A stretch of 64,000 nucleotides of DNA from Arion vulgaris (lineage: Eukaryota > Mollusca > Gastropoda > Stylommatophora > Arionidae). The stretch's first letter is position 1; the number at the start of each line of letters is the position of its first letter. Both the position numbers and the translations under genes were made by a program. Where the stretch lies: contig CM036764.1 in assembly GCA_020796225.1 (NCBI GenBank), positions 23,244,233-23,308,232 of the forward strand, written 5' to 3'. Of this stretch, positions 20,179 to 30,260 are shown piece by piece. The notes under the pieces are model-generated. The model searched no databases. It saw only the letters and a program-made list of their open reading frames with translations, and was not told the origin of the DNA.

Positions 20179-23100
20179 GTGCTTTACTTTATCCTTGTTT
20201 TTAATTTTTATGAATGTACAGGTGTGCAAAGTGATTAGTATTCATAACTCAACAATTGGTAATGCAGTTATTTGACTTATCTTGCAACTGCGGATATTTT
20301 AGATCAAATTTGTAAAAGACACCACACGACAAAAGATACCTTATTTTACTTTTTAGTGTTATAACTTAATATACAGAAGTGTGATGTACAGGTAAAACTG
20401 CAATTTTGCAGATTGCAGTTTTACAAAAGTGAAGATGAAATGCTACCTTAATTTTTGTAAAACTGCTATTTTGTGCATATTGTTTCTTCAGTTTTACTCC
20501 GTTACTTTTCATCTAACTGCCTCCGACATTGGGCATACAATTATTGCCTGCAAAATCACTGATGTGCAATTACAACCACTTGAACAAGAAACAAGATAAT
20601 GAACAAATTAGTATGCACCATCTGGGATGCTGATGGTAGCATTTTGAAAAGGTTTTAACCTAAGAAGTCAGAAAATGCTCACCTGAATGGCGAGTGTCAC
20701 TGAGGACAAGAAAGGCATGCCTTCATACAAAATTCAGTCAGAGGTGCCATAATGGGCACCCAGACTATTCCTTAATTCATAGCGGACGAATGCAAGAGAG
20801 AAAAAAGAAAAACTTTGCACTGGAAGTCAGACCAATGCTTGAATATGGCATAGCAGTCTGAGCTGCAATATGCAATTACTAACAGTAAGCCAAGTGCAAA
20901 ATCAAGACTCTGGGTCATCACTAGAGCCTGAAGTTTACCGCTCTCCTCCTTCTTTGTGTTCATTACTTACGACTAATTTGATCATTCTTATTGTGATGTA
21001 TAATTGATCTTTGCCAAGAACGACTGGACGTTGTACCCGGTTCGAGACCCTACACGTGTATGGTACCATACACATGTAGGACAGGGCTTCCAAATATTAG
21101 CCTACATGAAATGTTTTGAGTCTGTCTCGCTGACAGTCAGTCCCCCACACTTTCTCTTCCTTCGTGTATTCATTGCTCTTTAACAATCATTTTTCGTCTT
21201 ATATTTGGGCTTTCAAAGTTTACCCCTATTTACCCATGTTTACCCATGAAACAGAACTCCATCCAGTAGAGGACAGATGAGATGGGAAGGTACTATAACA
21301 ATGAAAAAAATACAAGAGGCTAATGAACCATCCAATGCACTCAAGATTCAACAGCTATCGTAGAGGCAAGTTGAAAAGGAGTAACTACGTCGCAAATTCC
21401 AAGGAACTTGCTCACAAAACCCTATACTAGCACTGGCTGAACTACGACCAGCACCTCCTCTACTTAGTCATGCATACTAAAATTAACTTTAGTTTTAGCC
21501 ACAGGAATGTTTTCAACCAACTTCAGGGTTGAGATAGAAACCCCTATTGCCACTGTAAAAATGACACTACTAATGATACCACATGGTATAAAAACTGGTG
21601 TTCTATTTATCAAAATCAAGAATTTTGACACATTTAGAGTCAGGCTATACCAGAAGAAACATCTGAAAGAAAAACAGTGATAGGTCTGGAAAGGAACCAA
21701 TTAGGGATGAAGAAAAAGCAGTTTGGCAGAATGCACCGCAATGGGAAAAGACAGACAATGTTGGAGATTTATTACAGCTGACCTTTAATATAGAGATCAC
21801 CCATGTGGTGCCAGGGTCCGCAAGGAAGCAAAGAATAGTACCACTACAACCTACAATGCATGTCGTAAGAGGCGACTGATGTAGACCTTAAGGATGCTAC
21901 CCTAGTAAATAAAAAGCAGTGCATAAATCGGATGTGCTGACCTACTTGTAGGCGCACAACTGGCACAATGTACAATCGCTCTTAGGCTCAGATCACATAC
22001 AAATCACACAGAGTGGTTGACAAGTGGTCGATGTGGAGCATTCGAAGAAGAAGAAGATATAGAGATGCCATCTGATCTGACCACTAACCCAATCATAAGG
22101 ATCTTAAGAGGTTTGGCTCCGAAAAAATTAATTTTCTTTATTAATTAAGTCCTGGCAATTATTTTATAATGGGCATGTTACGCTATGAATGTAGATCTAT
22201 ATTAATGCTTTAAAAAAACAATCCATGGTTGCCATGACAACAGCGACCAACTTTTAAAAATACATGTTATTAGAATCCTAAAATTTACAAAACAAACAAA
22301 TATATTGAGAAATAAAGGGATGATTCATAAACTGTAAGCATATTAACAGCTACAGGTCCATTTATTTTCTGTAAAATCTGAATAAATATATTTAATTTTA
22401 AACTTATGCTTGGCAAAAAACCGCACAAAATGTGTCGTCATTTCTCATTGAAAGTTAATTTTTAAAACACATTTTCTGCCCGTCTGGCCAGCGTGTTCGT
22501 AGCATGTTGGACTACGGGTAACTATCCCTCTGTGTGTGCGGGTTCAATTCCGCGGATGGCAGAAAAAGCCACAGATTCCCCAGATTTACGGTGTTCGTGG
22601 CACCGAACCGAAGGGTTATGATGTTCATGGCACCGAGCCGAAGAGCTGAAAAGCTCAAGTGCTTCTGGATCTGGAAAAAACCCAAAAACACATTTTCTCA
22701 AGTTTAATTTGAAATAGACCTGTAGCTACAAAATTATATGTGGGATATGCACCTAAAATTTCATATATCTAGCTTTAGTATTAGGGATTTCCAACTCAGG
22801 GATTTCCAACATAAAACAAATGGGGGAAAATGGTTTTGAGAAAACTCAATTTTAAACTTGGAATTTGAAAGAAAAAAGGTTGGAATTGGGCATTTCTGAT
22901 TAATTTTGTAATGCTAATACGCAAACAAAACAACATAATTTTATGTGTAATCAATAATCGAATGTACTTTATAGAACTAAACACTTTGAAAAATCAATGT
23001 TTTTGACTAAAATTAAAATTTTCTACAGAGCCTAACCCCTTAACTGAAAATGTGTTCAGAATTATCTGTATTTTATATGTAATTTTTACTACTCACATGT

Positions 23101-26100
23101 CAACTAAAAAAAACTAGGCATGACAGAGATGAAGTGTCAACGCAGAATGCTGGGAATATCAAGAAGAGACTGGTTTAGAAATGAAGACATCAGGAAAAAA
23201 TTGAATACAACATCAGTACTGAACTTCATCAAGAAACAACACATTAAATGGTTCTGCCACATAAGCAGATCACCAACAGTCTCAAAGAGCAATGTTACTC
23301 CGATACAGTGGATACAAAGCAAAAGGTGAACCTCAGAGATAGCGTAGGCGATGAAAAACACTGTTTATGAAATGCACACAAAAACCTGTTCTATAAATCT
23401 TTTCTTATCCTGATGCTCTGAGGCAAAACAGGATTAGAGAAAAGAAAGAAGACATTACTACCACAAATGTTTTACCCAAATAGAAAATTTTGTGTTGACT
23501 GTAATAGTTTCATGTATTTCTTACACTGTTTTGACAATGAAGATTGGGGTTTTTTTTATTGTCCTAGTTGACTGAGGCTTACCATGCATTTCGAGTACAG
23601 CAGGCTATTGAAATATTGAATGGGAAATCAATGGTGATCATTTGTCATATTGTTCCCATGATACCACGAGACAGTTTCAATGTTAAGGTCAAGATTGTCA
23701 CCGCAGGAATGAAGCTCGAGTTAATAAGAAATGATATAGCACAGTAAGTAATATTTATAGAACATCTTAGCTCTCATTCACCTATGAATATTCTTTACAA
23801 AATGTTTACTTAGTTGAAACGAGAGCAGCTCATTGTTTTCAGCATTTACAATAAATATACTTATCTTGCTTTTTCTATATTGGGTACAAGAGCACTTTTT
23901 TCAAGACTTCAGATCTGATACCATGCTACAATATAACTCCAGATGGTGTACTTTTAAGTGGGGTTTTTCTTTGTAAACTCTGACAGTTACTTATCTGTAC
24001 AAATATGTGTCCTTGTGGATAATATATATACACTTGTGCCAACATTCAGATGTCCCTATCCTACATTCCGTAGGGGTCTAACAGGGACACAGCGTGCTCA
24101 ATTTCTCAACGCAAACCATACAGATCATAAAGAGTGGTTAACTTGATTAATAAGAACAAACGCAAACAGCAGAGCACTTTTTAACATTCTTAGTAAAATT
24201 ACACTCTCTCTTTGCCTTTTACCCCGGATTGGGCATAGGCCCTCAACCAACTCATACCAAGTCTTCCTATCTCTAGCTATCTCCTGCAGCTCCCTCCAGC
24301 TCTTCTTTATATTGTTGATCTCCGCCTCCAAATCTCATCTCCGTGTATTTCTCGGCCTCTCCTTCTTTCGCTGTCCCTGCGGGTTCCAGGCAAGGGCCCT
24401 TCTTGTATTCCTCCGGTTTTCGCAAAGTGTGTCCTATCCAGCGCCAGCGTCTTTTTAACCTGTTCGCTCACTGGAATCTGTCTTGTTCTCTCCATAAGTT
24501 CCTCATTGGTGACCCTATCATACCATCTTATTCCTCTATTCTGCGCAGACACCAGTTGAAAATTACACTGCATGGATGATTTGAGTCAGACACAGCACAG
24601 ATACATCTTATGTGCTTACTTAGTCACTCAACGAGAACAGTGAACTCGCTTCTTAGGTGCATGGTGAAGGTTCAATTCTACAGTGGGTGTGGAACATTTT
24701 TACTACCCAGCCTCAATTGGGTACCAAGAAAAGCACTGGAAAGTAAATGCGGTCGGTGTGATGGTGACGACAATATGTTTTACAATATATTTCTTTCTTG
24801 TTCACAGAGAAGCAATCACAGGCACAAGACTGCAAAATCTTAACCCATACATTGTTTCAAGCAATGCATATATTACCAGTGAAAAATATTTGCTGCCTGA
24901 GCTTGTTACTATATTAAAAAAGACACCAGAACTTCAACTTTTAGGTGAGTTTTACTGTAGTTGGCAGAGGAAAAAGGCTACATTCTTCTGTGAGAAATAT
25001 TCACCTAAACAAGAATTTAACATGATTGTGTTTGCTTCAGTCATGTATGACTAGTGAGAAATGTAGAATTCTGAATAGGACACCTTACAGAAAGATTATA
25101 AATTTGTGGGTTCGAATAGGGACTGTTCTGTTCACACGTGATTTTTTGCTAGAGGCCTCTAGTATTGATCCGGAGCTATGGGGTTTTTGCCATTTCTGTG
25201 GAGAGCAGCCGATCCATATGAAGTAAAACCGGGCAAAATTCATTAAAAGATAATATTCCTACAAAAATTGTTACCATCTTCTAAATTACATCGGAACCTC
25301 ATCAGTGCTGCGGAGTTTGTACACTGCCGCTGAGATCTTCCTGTGTAAGAAAGAGATCAGAGCACACGTGGTTACTCACCGAAGTGCAATAATGGTCCTA
25401 TTAATCAATCACTTCCAGTATTGGTTATGCACGTCTCGTTCATCCTCAGAGGTCATTCCAGACTCATACCACATTTGATACTAAATTCATCCAAACTGAA
25501 GATCACATCGATGGCTTAGTCATCATCACCAAAAAAAAGGAAGTCCTTGAGAGACTTTAGCTTATCTGGTAAAAGCTTATCTGAGAGTTTCTACAGACAC
25601 AAATCATCCTCTGCACAAATCCATAAATAAAAACAAGGGCAGGCGATTGAAGATAGGCCGATCCTGGATGGCCGAGGCAGAGGATGTTATTAAATAGGTC
25701 TGTACTATAGATGAGCTGAGGGTTGTCAGTACACTTGACGCCGCTGTAGAGAATGGGCCCCGAGTCGTCAGTGCGGAAACTCATGGATCAGCACTCCCAT
25801 CCAGGTGATATCATTATCTACACCGATGGCTCTGTCAAACTTGGTACCAGATCATCATGGGCTTATTCAGCACAACGAAACGGTTGCACACTTCATGAGG
25901 ACTGTGGGGCTTTCAAGACGACATCGAGCATGACTATGGAGATCACTGCTGCCTCCAGGGCTCTGTCATGGGTGGCTGAGCAACAGGTTACCCATACGAT
26001 TATCATATCAGACTCGATGAATATGCTTCAAATATTGAATCTGAAAATATGCGTGTGGAATGGGTGGACATCATTCAGAGATCACATCTCAAGAAAATGA

Positions 26101-27619
26101 CTTGGCTGGAGTGCAGGGTAATGAGTGTGCTGACCCTCTTGCAAACAATGCTCCGATTCAAGCGGGCACAAGTATGGACAGAGTCGATATCATTGTGTAC
26201 GCTCTCAATTGTGTGACATGAGCGGGTCTCAGACACTGGAACGAGTTCGAGAATTAGGCGTTAATTTTGGACATGCCAGGCAGTGTCGTCTTCCTGGTAG
26301 AGAGAGAAGATATAGTAATCAACTTCTCATGGGTACTGTGAGCAAATGGACTTTGGCATGGCTGCTGCAGCGGAGGACAGAGCACGAATGGGAATGCTCA
26401 GTGTGCCATGACGTCGATCGCATAACATAACTCTTTATCTCAAGTGGAATAAAGATAGACCATTCAATTACTAACATCCTTCTTGTTTCTAAGTAAAAAT
26501 CTAAAACAAGTTACACTAAAAAAAAAACTTTAACTGGTATCTGTTCATGCAGTAATGTCACATTACACCTTGCATGAGGATTCTATAGAAAAGTACTTAC
26601 ATTAAACTGAGTCTAAGTAGCTTAGTAGTTAGTGCACTTGCATAGTCCTAAGATCAAATTCCCCAGTTGATGTGACATTTTTCAACAGACTGATTTGGGT
26701 ATCATAGAAACACTGGGAAGTAAAGGTGGCTGGTGTGATGCTGACCCCCATCGTGTACCAATAGTCAAAGAAATATATGGGCCCAACACTGTATTACCTC
26801 ATAAAAAAACAATTATTTGCCTTTACTATTTACATCAGTGAAACCCAATTTCTTTTTTCTGATAAAAGATTGTTTCACTGCATAATTCTCTTACTAGATT
26901 CTTCATAAGTAATGTCATTCTCACTTTACTGTATCCAATTGCCTGGTAGTATGTTTCAATGTTCTTGATATAAGGCAAGACTTCAGTAAAACTATGAATG
27001 TCTGACTGTATATGTTATGTCTACCGTCTAGGAAGTCTGAATTTCTTTGCTTCTGTTGTATCCTTTGCTTGATAAAGACCTTTAGGTCGAAACGTTGCTA
27101 TATATTGTTTTTGTACTTTGTCAAACTACAGCACTTTGTTTTTACGTTTCAATGTTCTCAGTGTAATGAAATCTATCTCCTCAATTTTTTTCCCATCCCT
27201 CTTATTAAATATAGCGCTCTAGAATATGTTGAAGTGTACTTTTTTGTACTTGTCATGAAAAATTCACATCTGCGCCCATAACTTTTAAAAATAAGATTTT
27301 AGAAGCATGTGTTGAACTATTTGAAGTTGTTTTGTTTTTTCAATCTCAGCTAATTTATTGTTGTTACACAGGTGGACTTGTCGACAACCGCATTATGTCT
27401 CGAGAGGATATCATGAATGTGGTCAAGTTACCTCCGTTGGATATTATGCGCGGAGAACTGTTAACTATATTGTCTGCTTCAGCTGGAAGGACATCACGCC
27501 TTCTCAACAGACATCAGGAAGAGTTATCAGTTAATCTGGACCAGTTAGTTAAACAAAATGGAGGGTTAAATGAGGAAAGGATAGAAGATGTCAAAAATGT
27601 GGAAGATAACAATACTTAG
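19969..27619 (+). CDS. MRPL10: mitochondrial large-subunit ribosomal protein uL10m, four exons
   Basis: Exons 19969-20178, 23568-23743, 24808-24944 and 27372-27619 join in phase to 771 nt, 256 residues plus stop; human MRPL10 is about 261. The N-terminus, with Arg, Ser and no acidic residue before about residue 30, fits a mitochondrial presequence. The middle has VTAGMKLELIRNDIAQ and then LLPELVTILKKTPELQLL. The C-terminal part begins GGLVDNRIMSREDI and includes VVKLPPLDIMRGELLTIL, closely following the family pattern GG-x-x-D-x-x-I-x-S-R and KLP-x-L-x-x-x-x-GEL. The product anchors the L7/L12 stalk of the mitoribosome. All donors are GT and all acceptors AG. Introns are full of SINE and LINE copies, none in coding sequence. 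Confidence 0.92.
20392..20424. repeat. perfect 13-bp hairpin in MRPL10 intron 1
   Basis: GTAAAACTGCAAT, seven-base loop, ATTGCAGTTTTAC. A third, partial copy (GTAAAACTGCTATTTTG) follows at about 20457. Function unknown. Confidence 0.8.
20678..20800. repeat. SINE-C-associated repeat, copy 1
   Basis: CACCTGAATGGCGAG, AAATTCAGTCAGA and CTTAATTCATAG...GACGAA recur in the same order at 60568-60700, which is also near a SINE-C copy. It lies in MRPL10 intron 1. Confidence 0.6.
20945..21225 (-). mobile_element. SINE-C, antisense, in MRPL10 intron 1
   Basis: The complement carries the shared superfamily 3' domain (ATCACAATAAGAATGATCAAAT) followed by a middle with CATGTGTATGGTACCATACA, a perfect palindrome. 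It matches 59985-60300. Confidence 0.7.
21226..21797. other. unassigned intronic sequence
   Basis: No recognisable family. The 78-codon minus frame at 21464-21700 is hydrophobic but has no motif, and I do not call it a gene. Confidence 0.35.
21798..22056 (+). mobile_element. SINE-A, sense, in MRPL10 intron 1, 10-bp target duplication
   Basis: Full-length copy from GGTGCCAGGGTCCG to a (GAA)n tail, with ATATAGAGAT at 21788-21797 and 22057-22066. The clean duplication indicates a fairly recent insertion. Confidence 0.9.
22478..22684 (+). mobile_element. tSINE-E, sense, 14-bp target duplication, MRPL10 intron 1
   Basis: tRNA-like head with CGTAGCATGTTGGACTACGG (box A region) and GCGGGTTCAATTCCGC (box B). 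A body follows with two related blocks, GTTCGTGGCACCGAACCGAA and GTTCATGGCACCGAGCCGAA, and a GGATCTGGAAAAAA end. AAAACACATTTTCT flanks it perfectly (22464-22477, 22685-22698). Confidence 0.92.
23115..23395 (+). mobile_element. LINE-G fragment in MRPL10 intron 1
   Basis: The open frame reads MTEMKCQRRMLGISRRDWFR, then NTTSVLNFIKKQHIKWFCHI, part of the LINE C-terminal region. A second copy is at 42035-42290. It ends about 170 bp before exon 2. Confidence 0.7.
23568..23743 (+). CDS. MRPL10: MRPL10 exon 2 (residues 71-129)
   Basis: Acceptor TTTTTTTTATTGTCCTAG, then LTEAYHAFRVQQAIEIL and MVIICHIVPMIPRDSFNVKV; donor GTAAGTA. It ends two bases into a codon, and exon 3 supplies the third to give Gln. 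Confidence 0.9.
24185..24575 (-). mobile_element. LINE-E 3' part, antisense, MRPL10 intron 2
   Basis: Minus frames give GIRWYDRVTNEELMERTRQI and further on SWRELQEIARDRKTWYELVE. The same segments, in sense, are at 40780-41100. Frameshifted at about 24307-24331. Confidence 0.75.
24610..24790 (+). mobile_element. tSINE-L copy in MRPL10 intron 2
   Basis: tRNA-like head with box B GGTTCAATTC, then GCACTGGAAAGTAAA and GGTGTGATGGTGACGAC, shared with the copy at 26605. It ends next to exon 3. Confidence 0.6.
24808..24944 (+). CDS. MRPL10: MRPL10 exon 3 (residues 129-175)
   Basis: Acceptor TTTCTTTCTTGTTCACAG. It encodes EAITGTRLQNLNPYIVSSNA and the helix LLPELVTILKKTPELQLL; donor GTGAGTT. A tRNA-headed SINE ends about 18 bp before the exon, overlapping the branch-point region. 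Confidence 0.9.
25075..25215 (+). mobile_element. tSINE-F fragment in MRPL10 intron 3
   Basis: Box B-like GTGGGTTCGAATAGGG, then CTGTTCTGTTCACACGTG and AGAGGCCTCTAGTATTG, parallel to the full copy at 52.7 kb. Confidence 0.55.
25270..26460 (+). mobile_element. LINE-R with RNase H domain, MRPL10 intron 3
   Basis: The open frame 25753-26100 encodes an RNase H segment: IIIYTDGSVKLGTRSSWAYS with the first catalytic Asp, SSMTMEITAASRALSWV with the Glu, and IIISDSMNMLQ with the next Asp. The frame then breaks; the last part reads HEWECSVCHDV, the family's C-terminal Cys block. Degenerate upstream sequence to about 25270 fits the RT end. Confidence 0.75.
26605..26775 (+). mobile_element. tSINE-L copy in MRPL10 intron 3
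   Basis: GTAGCTTAGTAGTTAGTGC resembles box A and AAGATCAAATTCCCC box B. The body shares ACACTGGGAAGTAAAGGTGG and GGTGTGATGCTGAC with 24610-24790. Confidence 0.6.
27050..27155 (+). mobile_element. FB-D copy with the best hammerhead-like motif, intron 3
   Basis: CTTGATAAAGACCTTTAGG followed by TCGAAACGTTGC (27068-27098), then TTTTTGTACTTTGTC and CAGCACTTTGTTTTTACG. GACC/GGUC can form a perfect four-pair stem next to GAAAC. It lies about 220 bp before exon 4. Confidence 0.7.
27372..27619 (+). CDS. MRPL10: MRPL10 exon 4 (residues 175-256) and stop
   Basis: Acceptor TTATTGTTGTTACACAG. It starts GGLVDNRIMSREDIMNVVKL and ends in an acidic, low-complexity tail EERIEDVKNVEDNNT, stop TAG at 27617. 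Confidence 0.92.
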
Positions 27620-27708
27620 CTTTAGTTGTTGTATTTAAGGTGTCAGCATGTTGATTATTTGGTACAAATGTGTGAAAGGTGTGATTTGATAAGCATGCAA
27701 GAATCTAA

Positions 27709-27714
27709 AATAAA
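27709..27714 (+). promoter_or_regulatory. MRPL10 poly(A) signal
   Basis: AATAAA 90 bp after the stop codon, followed by TGTGTATGAATC-type GU-rich sequence at about 27731. It lies inside a short sequence unit that recurs downstream to 29360. Confidence 0.75.
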
Positions 27715-27894
27715 GATGAGCTTTGACAAATGTGTATGAATCTTTCTTCATTCTATGCTTTTGCTGTTATCGTCTCAGGTTTAACTGATGATCAGTTTCT
27801 GAAATAGTGCACGCTTGGTCGCTTCGTATGCTGTGGTATTGTGGGGTTTTAAGATGTCTGTAGCTCCATCAATACATCTTTTTTCTCGTAGGAA

Positions 27895-28155
27895 GTCTGC
27901 CCTTCCTCTTGTTGATTTTTCTTCTTTGCGTTCGTTCTTTACAACCAATTTTAATCACTCTTTGTGATACACTTGATCTTTGACAAGAACGTGCACATTG
28001 GTTTGGTAGGCCCCTAAACGCATGGACTTCTACATGTTTAGGACATGTGCATCCGATTTCAGCCAAACCTCCTTTGTCGCCTCTTTTGACATGCGTGGCA
28101 GGTAACAGTGGTTCTATTCTTTACACTCCAAATCTGGGCCCTGATAACCACTCGG
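27895..28155 (-). mobile_element. SINE-B, antisense
   Basis: Contains the complement of the superfamily 3' domain (CGTTCTTTACAACCAATTTT), a middle with CTACATGTTTAGGACATGTG and the head complement GGTAACAGTGGTTCTATTC. Near full length. Confidence 0.8.
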
Positions 28156-28189
28156 GCAATCTCTTGTTGATTCAATTTTTAGGTGTGTG

Positions 28190-28455
28190 TGTGTAAGAAT
28201 GTAAAACTGAATTAAAGATGTGATTTGATACGCTTGCAAGAATACTGAAACTAGATTGAAAGATGTAATTGGGCATATGCTATTGAACAAAACTAAATTA
28301 AAAAGATATCATTTAATAGTTTTACAAGAATACAGAACTACATTAGATGTGATTTGAAAGACATACTTTTATTACAACATAATTAAATTAAAGAGGTGAT
28401 TTGACAAGCTTACAATCATGCAGAATTAAATTAAAGATATGATTTGTCAGACATG
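28190..28455. repeat. degenerate ~52-58-bp tandem repeats derived from the MRPL10 3' end
   Basis: About five units of the form GAACTAAATTAAAGATGTGA, TTTGATAAGCTTGCAAGAAT, each diverged. The MRPL10 3' UTR at 27677-27718 carries the same order: GTGATTTGATAAGCATGCAA then GAATCTAAAATAAAGATGA. Further units lie at 28985-29090 and 29288-29360. Confidence 0.7.
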
Positions 28456-28554
28456 GAAGTAAAGTTTCTCCATTCAAGGCATCCCCTTCCAAAGTTTTTT
28501 TATTCTCTGGATCATCTTGTTCAAGGTTTCGTGAACCCTGGCCACCTGTACCAT

Positions 28555-28730
28555 TTTAATTTTTTTTTCGATCCAGAACTTGAGCTTTTCAGCTCTACGG
28601 CTCGGTGCCACAAACACCATAAATCTGGGGAATCTGGCTTTTTCTGCCATCCCGGGAAATTGAACCCGCACACACAGAGGGATAGTCACCCGTAGTCCAA
28701 CGTGCTACGAACACGCTGGGCAGACAGGCA
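28555..28730 (-). mobile_element. tSINE-E, antisense, 13-bp target duplication
   Basis: The complement has GGGTTCAATTTCCCGGG-like box B and the block CACCGAGCCG. CCACCTGTACCAT is at 28542-28554 and 28731-28743. Confidence 0.88.
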
Positions 28731-28984
28731 CCACCTGTACCATAAAAACCCCTTAGTCTATGATTCATATCCATATGTTAACACAAGAAAATTTGTTATT
28801 CTTATTAATTACCCTCTAAATTGTCACAGCCAATCTCCTGATTTCTTTTGTAGTCTTCATTGTGAATTATGAAGTCAACACATTCCAAATTTTAAAAAAA
28901 TGATTATCTTCATTGTTGATGGTATATCTTGTGTTGGCATCTTGTTTTGTCCAGTGGACATACCCGACATAGTTTGAGTGTACT

Positions 28985-29090
28985 TATGTTCAAGAATACA
29001 GAACTAAATTAAAGATATGAATGATTTGACAGTGAATACAGAACTAAATAACAAATTATGATTTTTTCAAACATACATGACTCATCATCA
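28985..29090. repeat. more units of the MRPL10-3'-end repeat
   Basis: AAGAATACAGAACTAAATTA, AAGATATGA and a second GAATACAGAACTAAAT follow each other. Cut by LINE-A at 29091. Confidence 0.6.
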
Positions 29091-29287
29091 AATATCTTGT
29101 CCTGAGCAGAACTTTGCCGCCCTAACAGTCCTTCGCCGCCCTAACAGTCCTTCATAATTTCTCTCTCTCATATGTCACCACAGCCGTCATGCTCAAATCA
29201 TCAGTTAATCCTGAATTCATCTTCTCAGTGGTCAAGGTGCTTCCTTCCATAATGGTTTTCTCCAACTACATGTCTCTTTATATCTCT
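29091..29287 (-). mobile_element. LINE-A 3' end, antisense
   Basis: TCATCATCAAATATCTTGTC is the complement of the 3' terminus, followed by the complement of the basic C-terminal region. A 19-bp piece, CGCCCTAACAGTCCTTCG, is tandemly duplicated at about 29119-29153. It splits the degenerate repeat at 28985/29288. Confidence 0.75.
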
Positions 29288-29360
29288 AAAATACTTCATA
29301 CATGATTACAGAACTGAATTAAAGACGTAATTTAATAAGTTTTCAAGCATATATAGCTAA
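29288..29360. repeat. last unit of the MRPL10-3'-end repeat
   Basis: ATTACAGAACTGAATTAAAG then ACGTAATTTAATAAG and TTTTCAAGCAT. Confidence 0.55.
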
Positions 29361-29556
29361 ACAATAATAGACAATGTTCTTGGTCATCTTGTGAGTGAGA
29401 TTAACAGAGATTCATACATCGACCTCCAGAGAAAGAATAACATGTATTGGAATTTTTTTTTTTTATTGTCATAACTGTTATGAATAAATGTCCTCAAAAC
29501 AATACATCTTCACAAAATGTCATTATAAATGTTTGTTTTAGTTTAGTCGTCAAATC

Positions 29557-29603
29557 ATCATCACTGCACGTCGAACCAATTAGTCCATGAGTGCTCCGAT
29601 CAC
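29557..29603 (-). mobile_element. LINE-R 3' scrap
   Basis: CATCATCACTGCACGTCGAA and TGAGTGCTCCGATCACC match the antisense 3' end of LINE-R at 31055. Confidence 0.45.
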
Positions 29604-29712
29604 CTACCAAACCAATGTGCATCGTATACACGTTCTTGGCAGAGATCAAACATATCAAAAAGAGTGATTAAAATTGGTCGTAAAGAACGAATGCAAAGAA
29701 TAAGAAATCAGT
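29604..29712 (+). mobile_element. SINE-B 3' half
   Basis: ACCAAACCAATGTGCATCG, TACACGTTCTTGGCAGAGAT, AAAATTGGTCGTAAAGAACG. The head is missing. Confidence 0.75.
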
Positions 29713-29835
29713 TTTGTAGACAGGAACTTTGTTCCTGACAGGGTTACCCAAGCCGGACAGTTCAAAGGAGAGAGGTCACACTAAATGTGGCCTCCTGGTC
29801 CACCAGGTTGGGTTTTGTATAATGGACTAACTCAT

Positions 29836-30059
29836 CATCATCAAATATCTTGTCATGATCAGAATTTTGCTACCCTAATAGTCCTTCGGAATTTCCTTCT
29901 CTCATAGGCCAGATTTCCCACCTTTGCAGCTGTTATGCTCTTTTTGTAGCATCAGCCAGTTTTCTTTGATTTTGAGTTCTGTCTAGATATATCTATGTTC
30001 TGTTCATTATCCATGATATATGGAGGACTCTTGTAGAAAACTTATATTCAAAAGCACAA
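29836..30059 (-). mobile_element. LINE-A, antisense, right piece
   Basis: From the complement of the 3' end (TCATCATCATCAAATATC) towards the YKCYRR-encoding block at about 30040. It continues at 30261 beyond an FB-D insertion. Confidence 0.7.
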
Positions 30060-30069
30060 ATATGTTTTA

Positions 30070-30249
30070 CACAATATATATGAGACTGCAGTAAAACTAT
30101 TTGATTGGCGAAACACGTAATACCTGAACTTCTGCCTTGTCTGCATTCTTTATCAATTTATCAAATTTGTTGGTCAAAACGTTGCTGTGTATTGTCATTG
30201 TTTTTGTAATTTGTAAAACTACAGTACTTTGTGATTACGCAATTCGCCA
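30070..30249 (+). mobile_element. FB-D element inside LINE-A, 10-bp target duplication
   Basis: Starts with GAGACTGCAGTAAAACTA...TTGGCGAAACACGTAAT and ends with GTGATTACGCAATTCGCCA, so the two ends are inverted. Between is a degenerate TTATCAAATTTG...GGTCAAAACGTTGCTG. ATATGTTTTA (30060-30069) and ATATGTTTTTA (30250-30260) are the target duplication. Confidence 0.75.
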
Positions 30250-30260
30250 ATATGTTTTTA

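Noticed and set aside
20392..20424. microRNA precursor in MRPL10 intron 1
   Set aside because: The stem is only 13 bp, too short for a typical pre-miRNA hairpin.
22478..22684. functional tRNA gene
   Set aside because: Box A and B are tRNA-like but the acceptor and anticodon stems do not pair properly, and a SINE body with target duplication follows. The same applies to the other tRNA-headed elements.
28444..28695. 83-codon gene downstream of MRPL10
   Set aside because: The frame runs through tSINE-E and overlaps a frame on the other strand.
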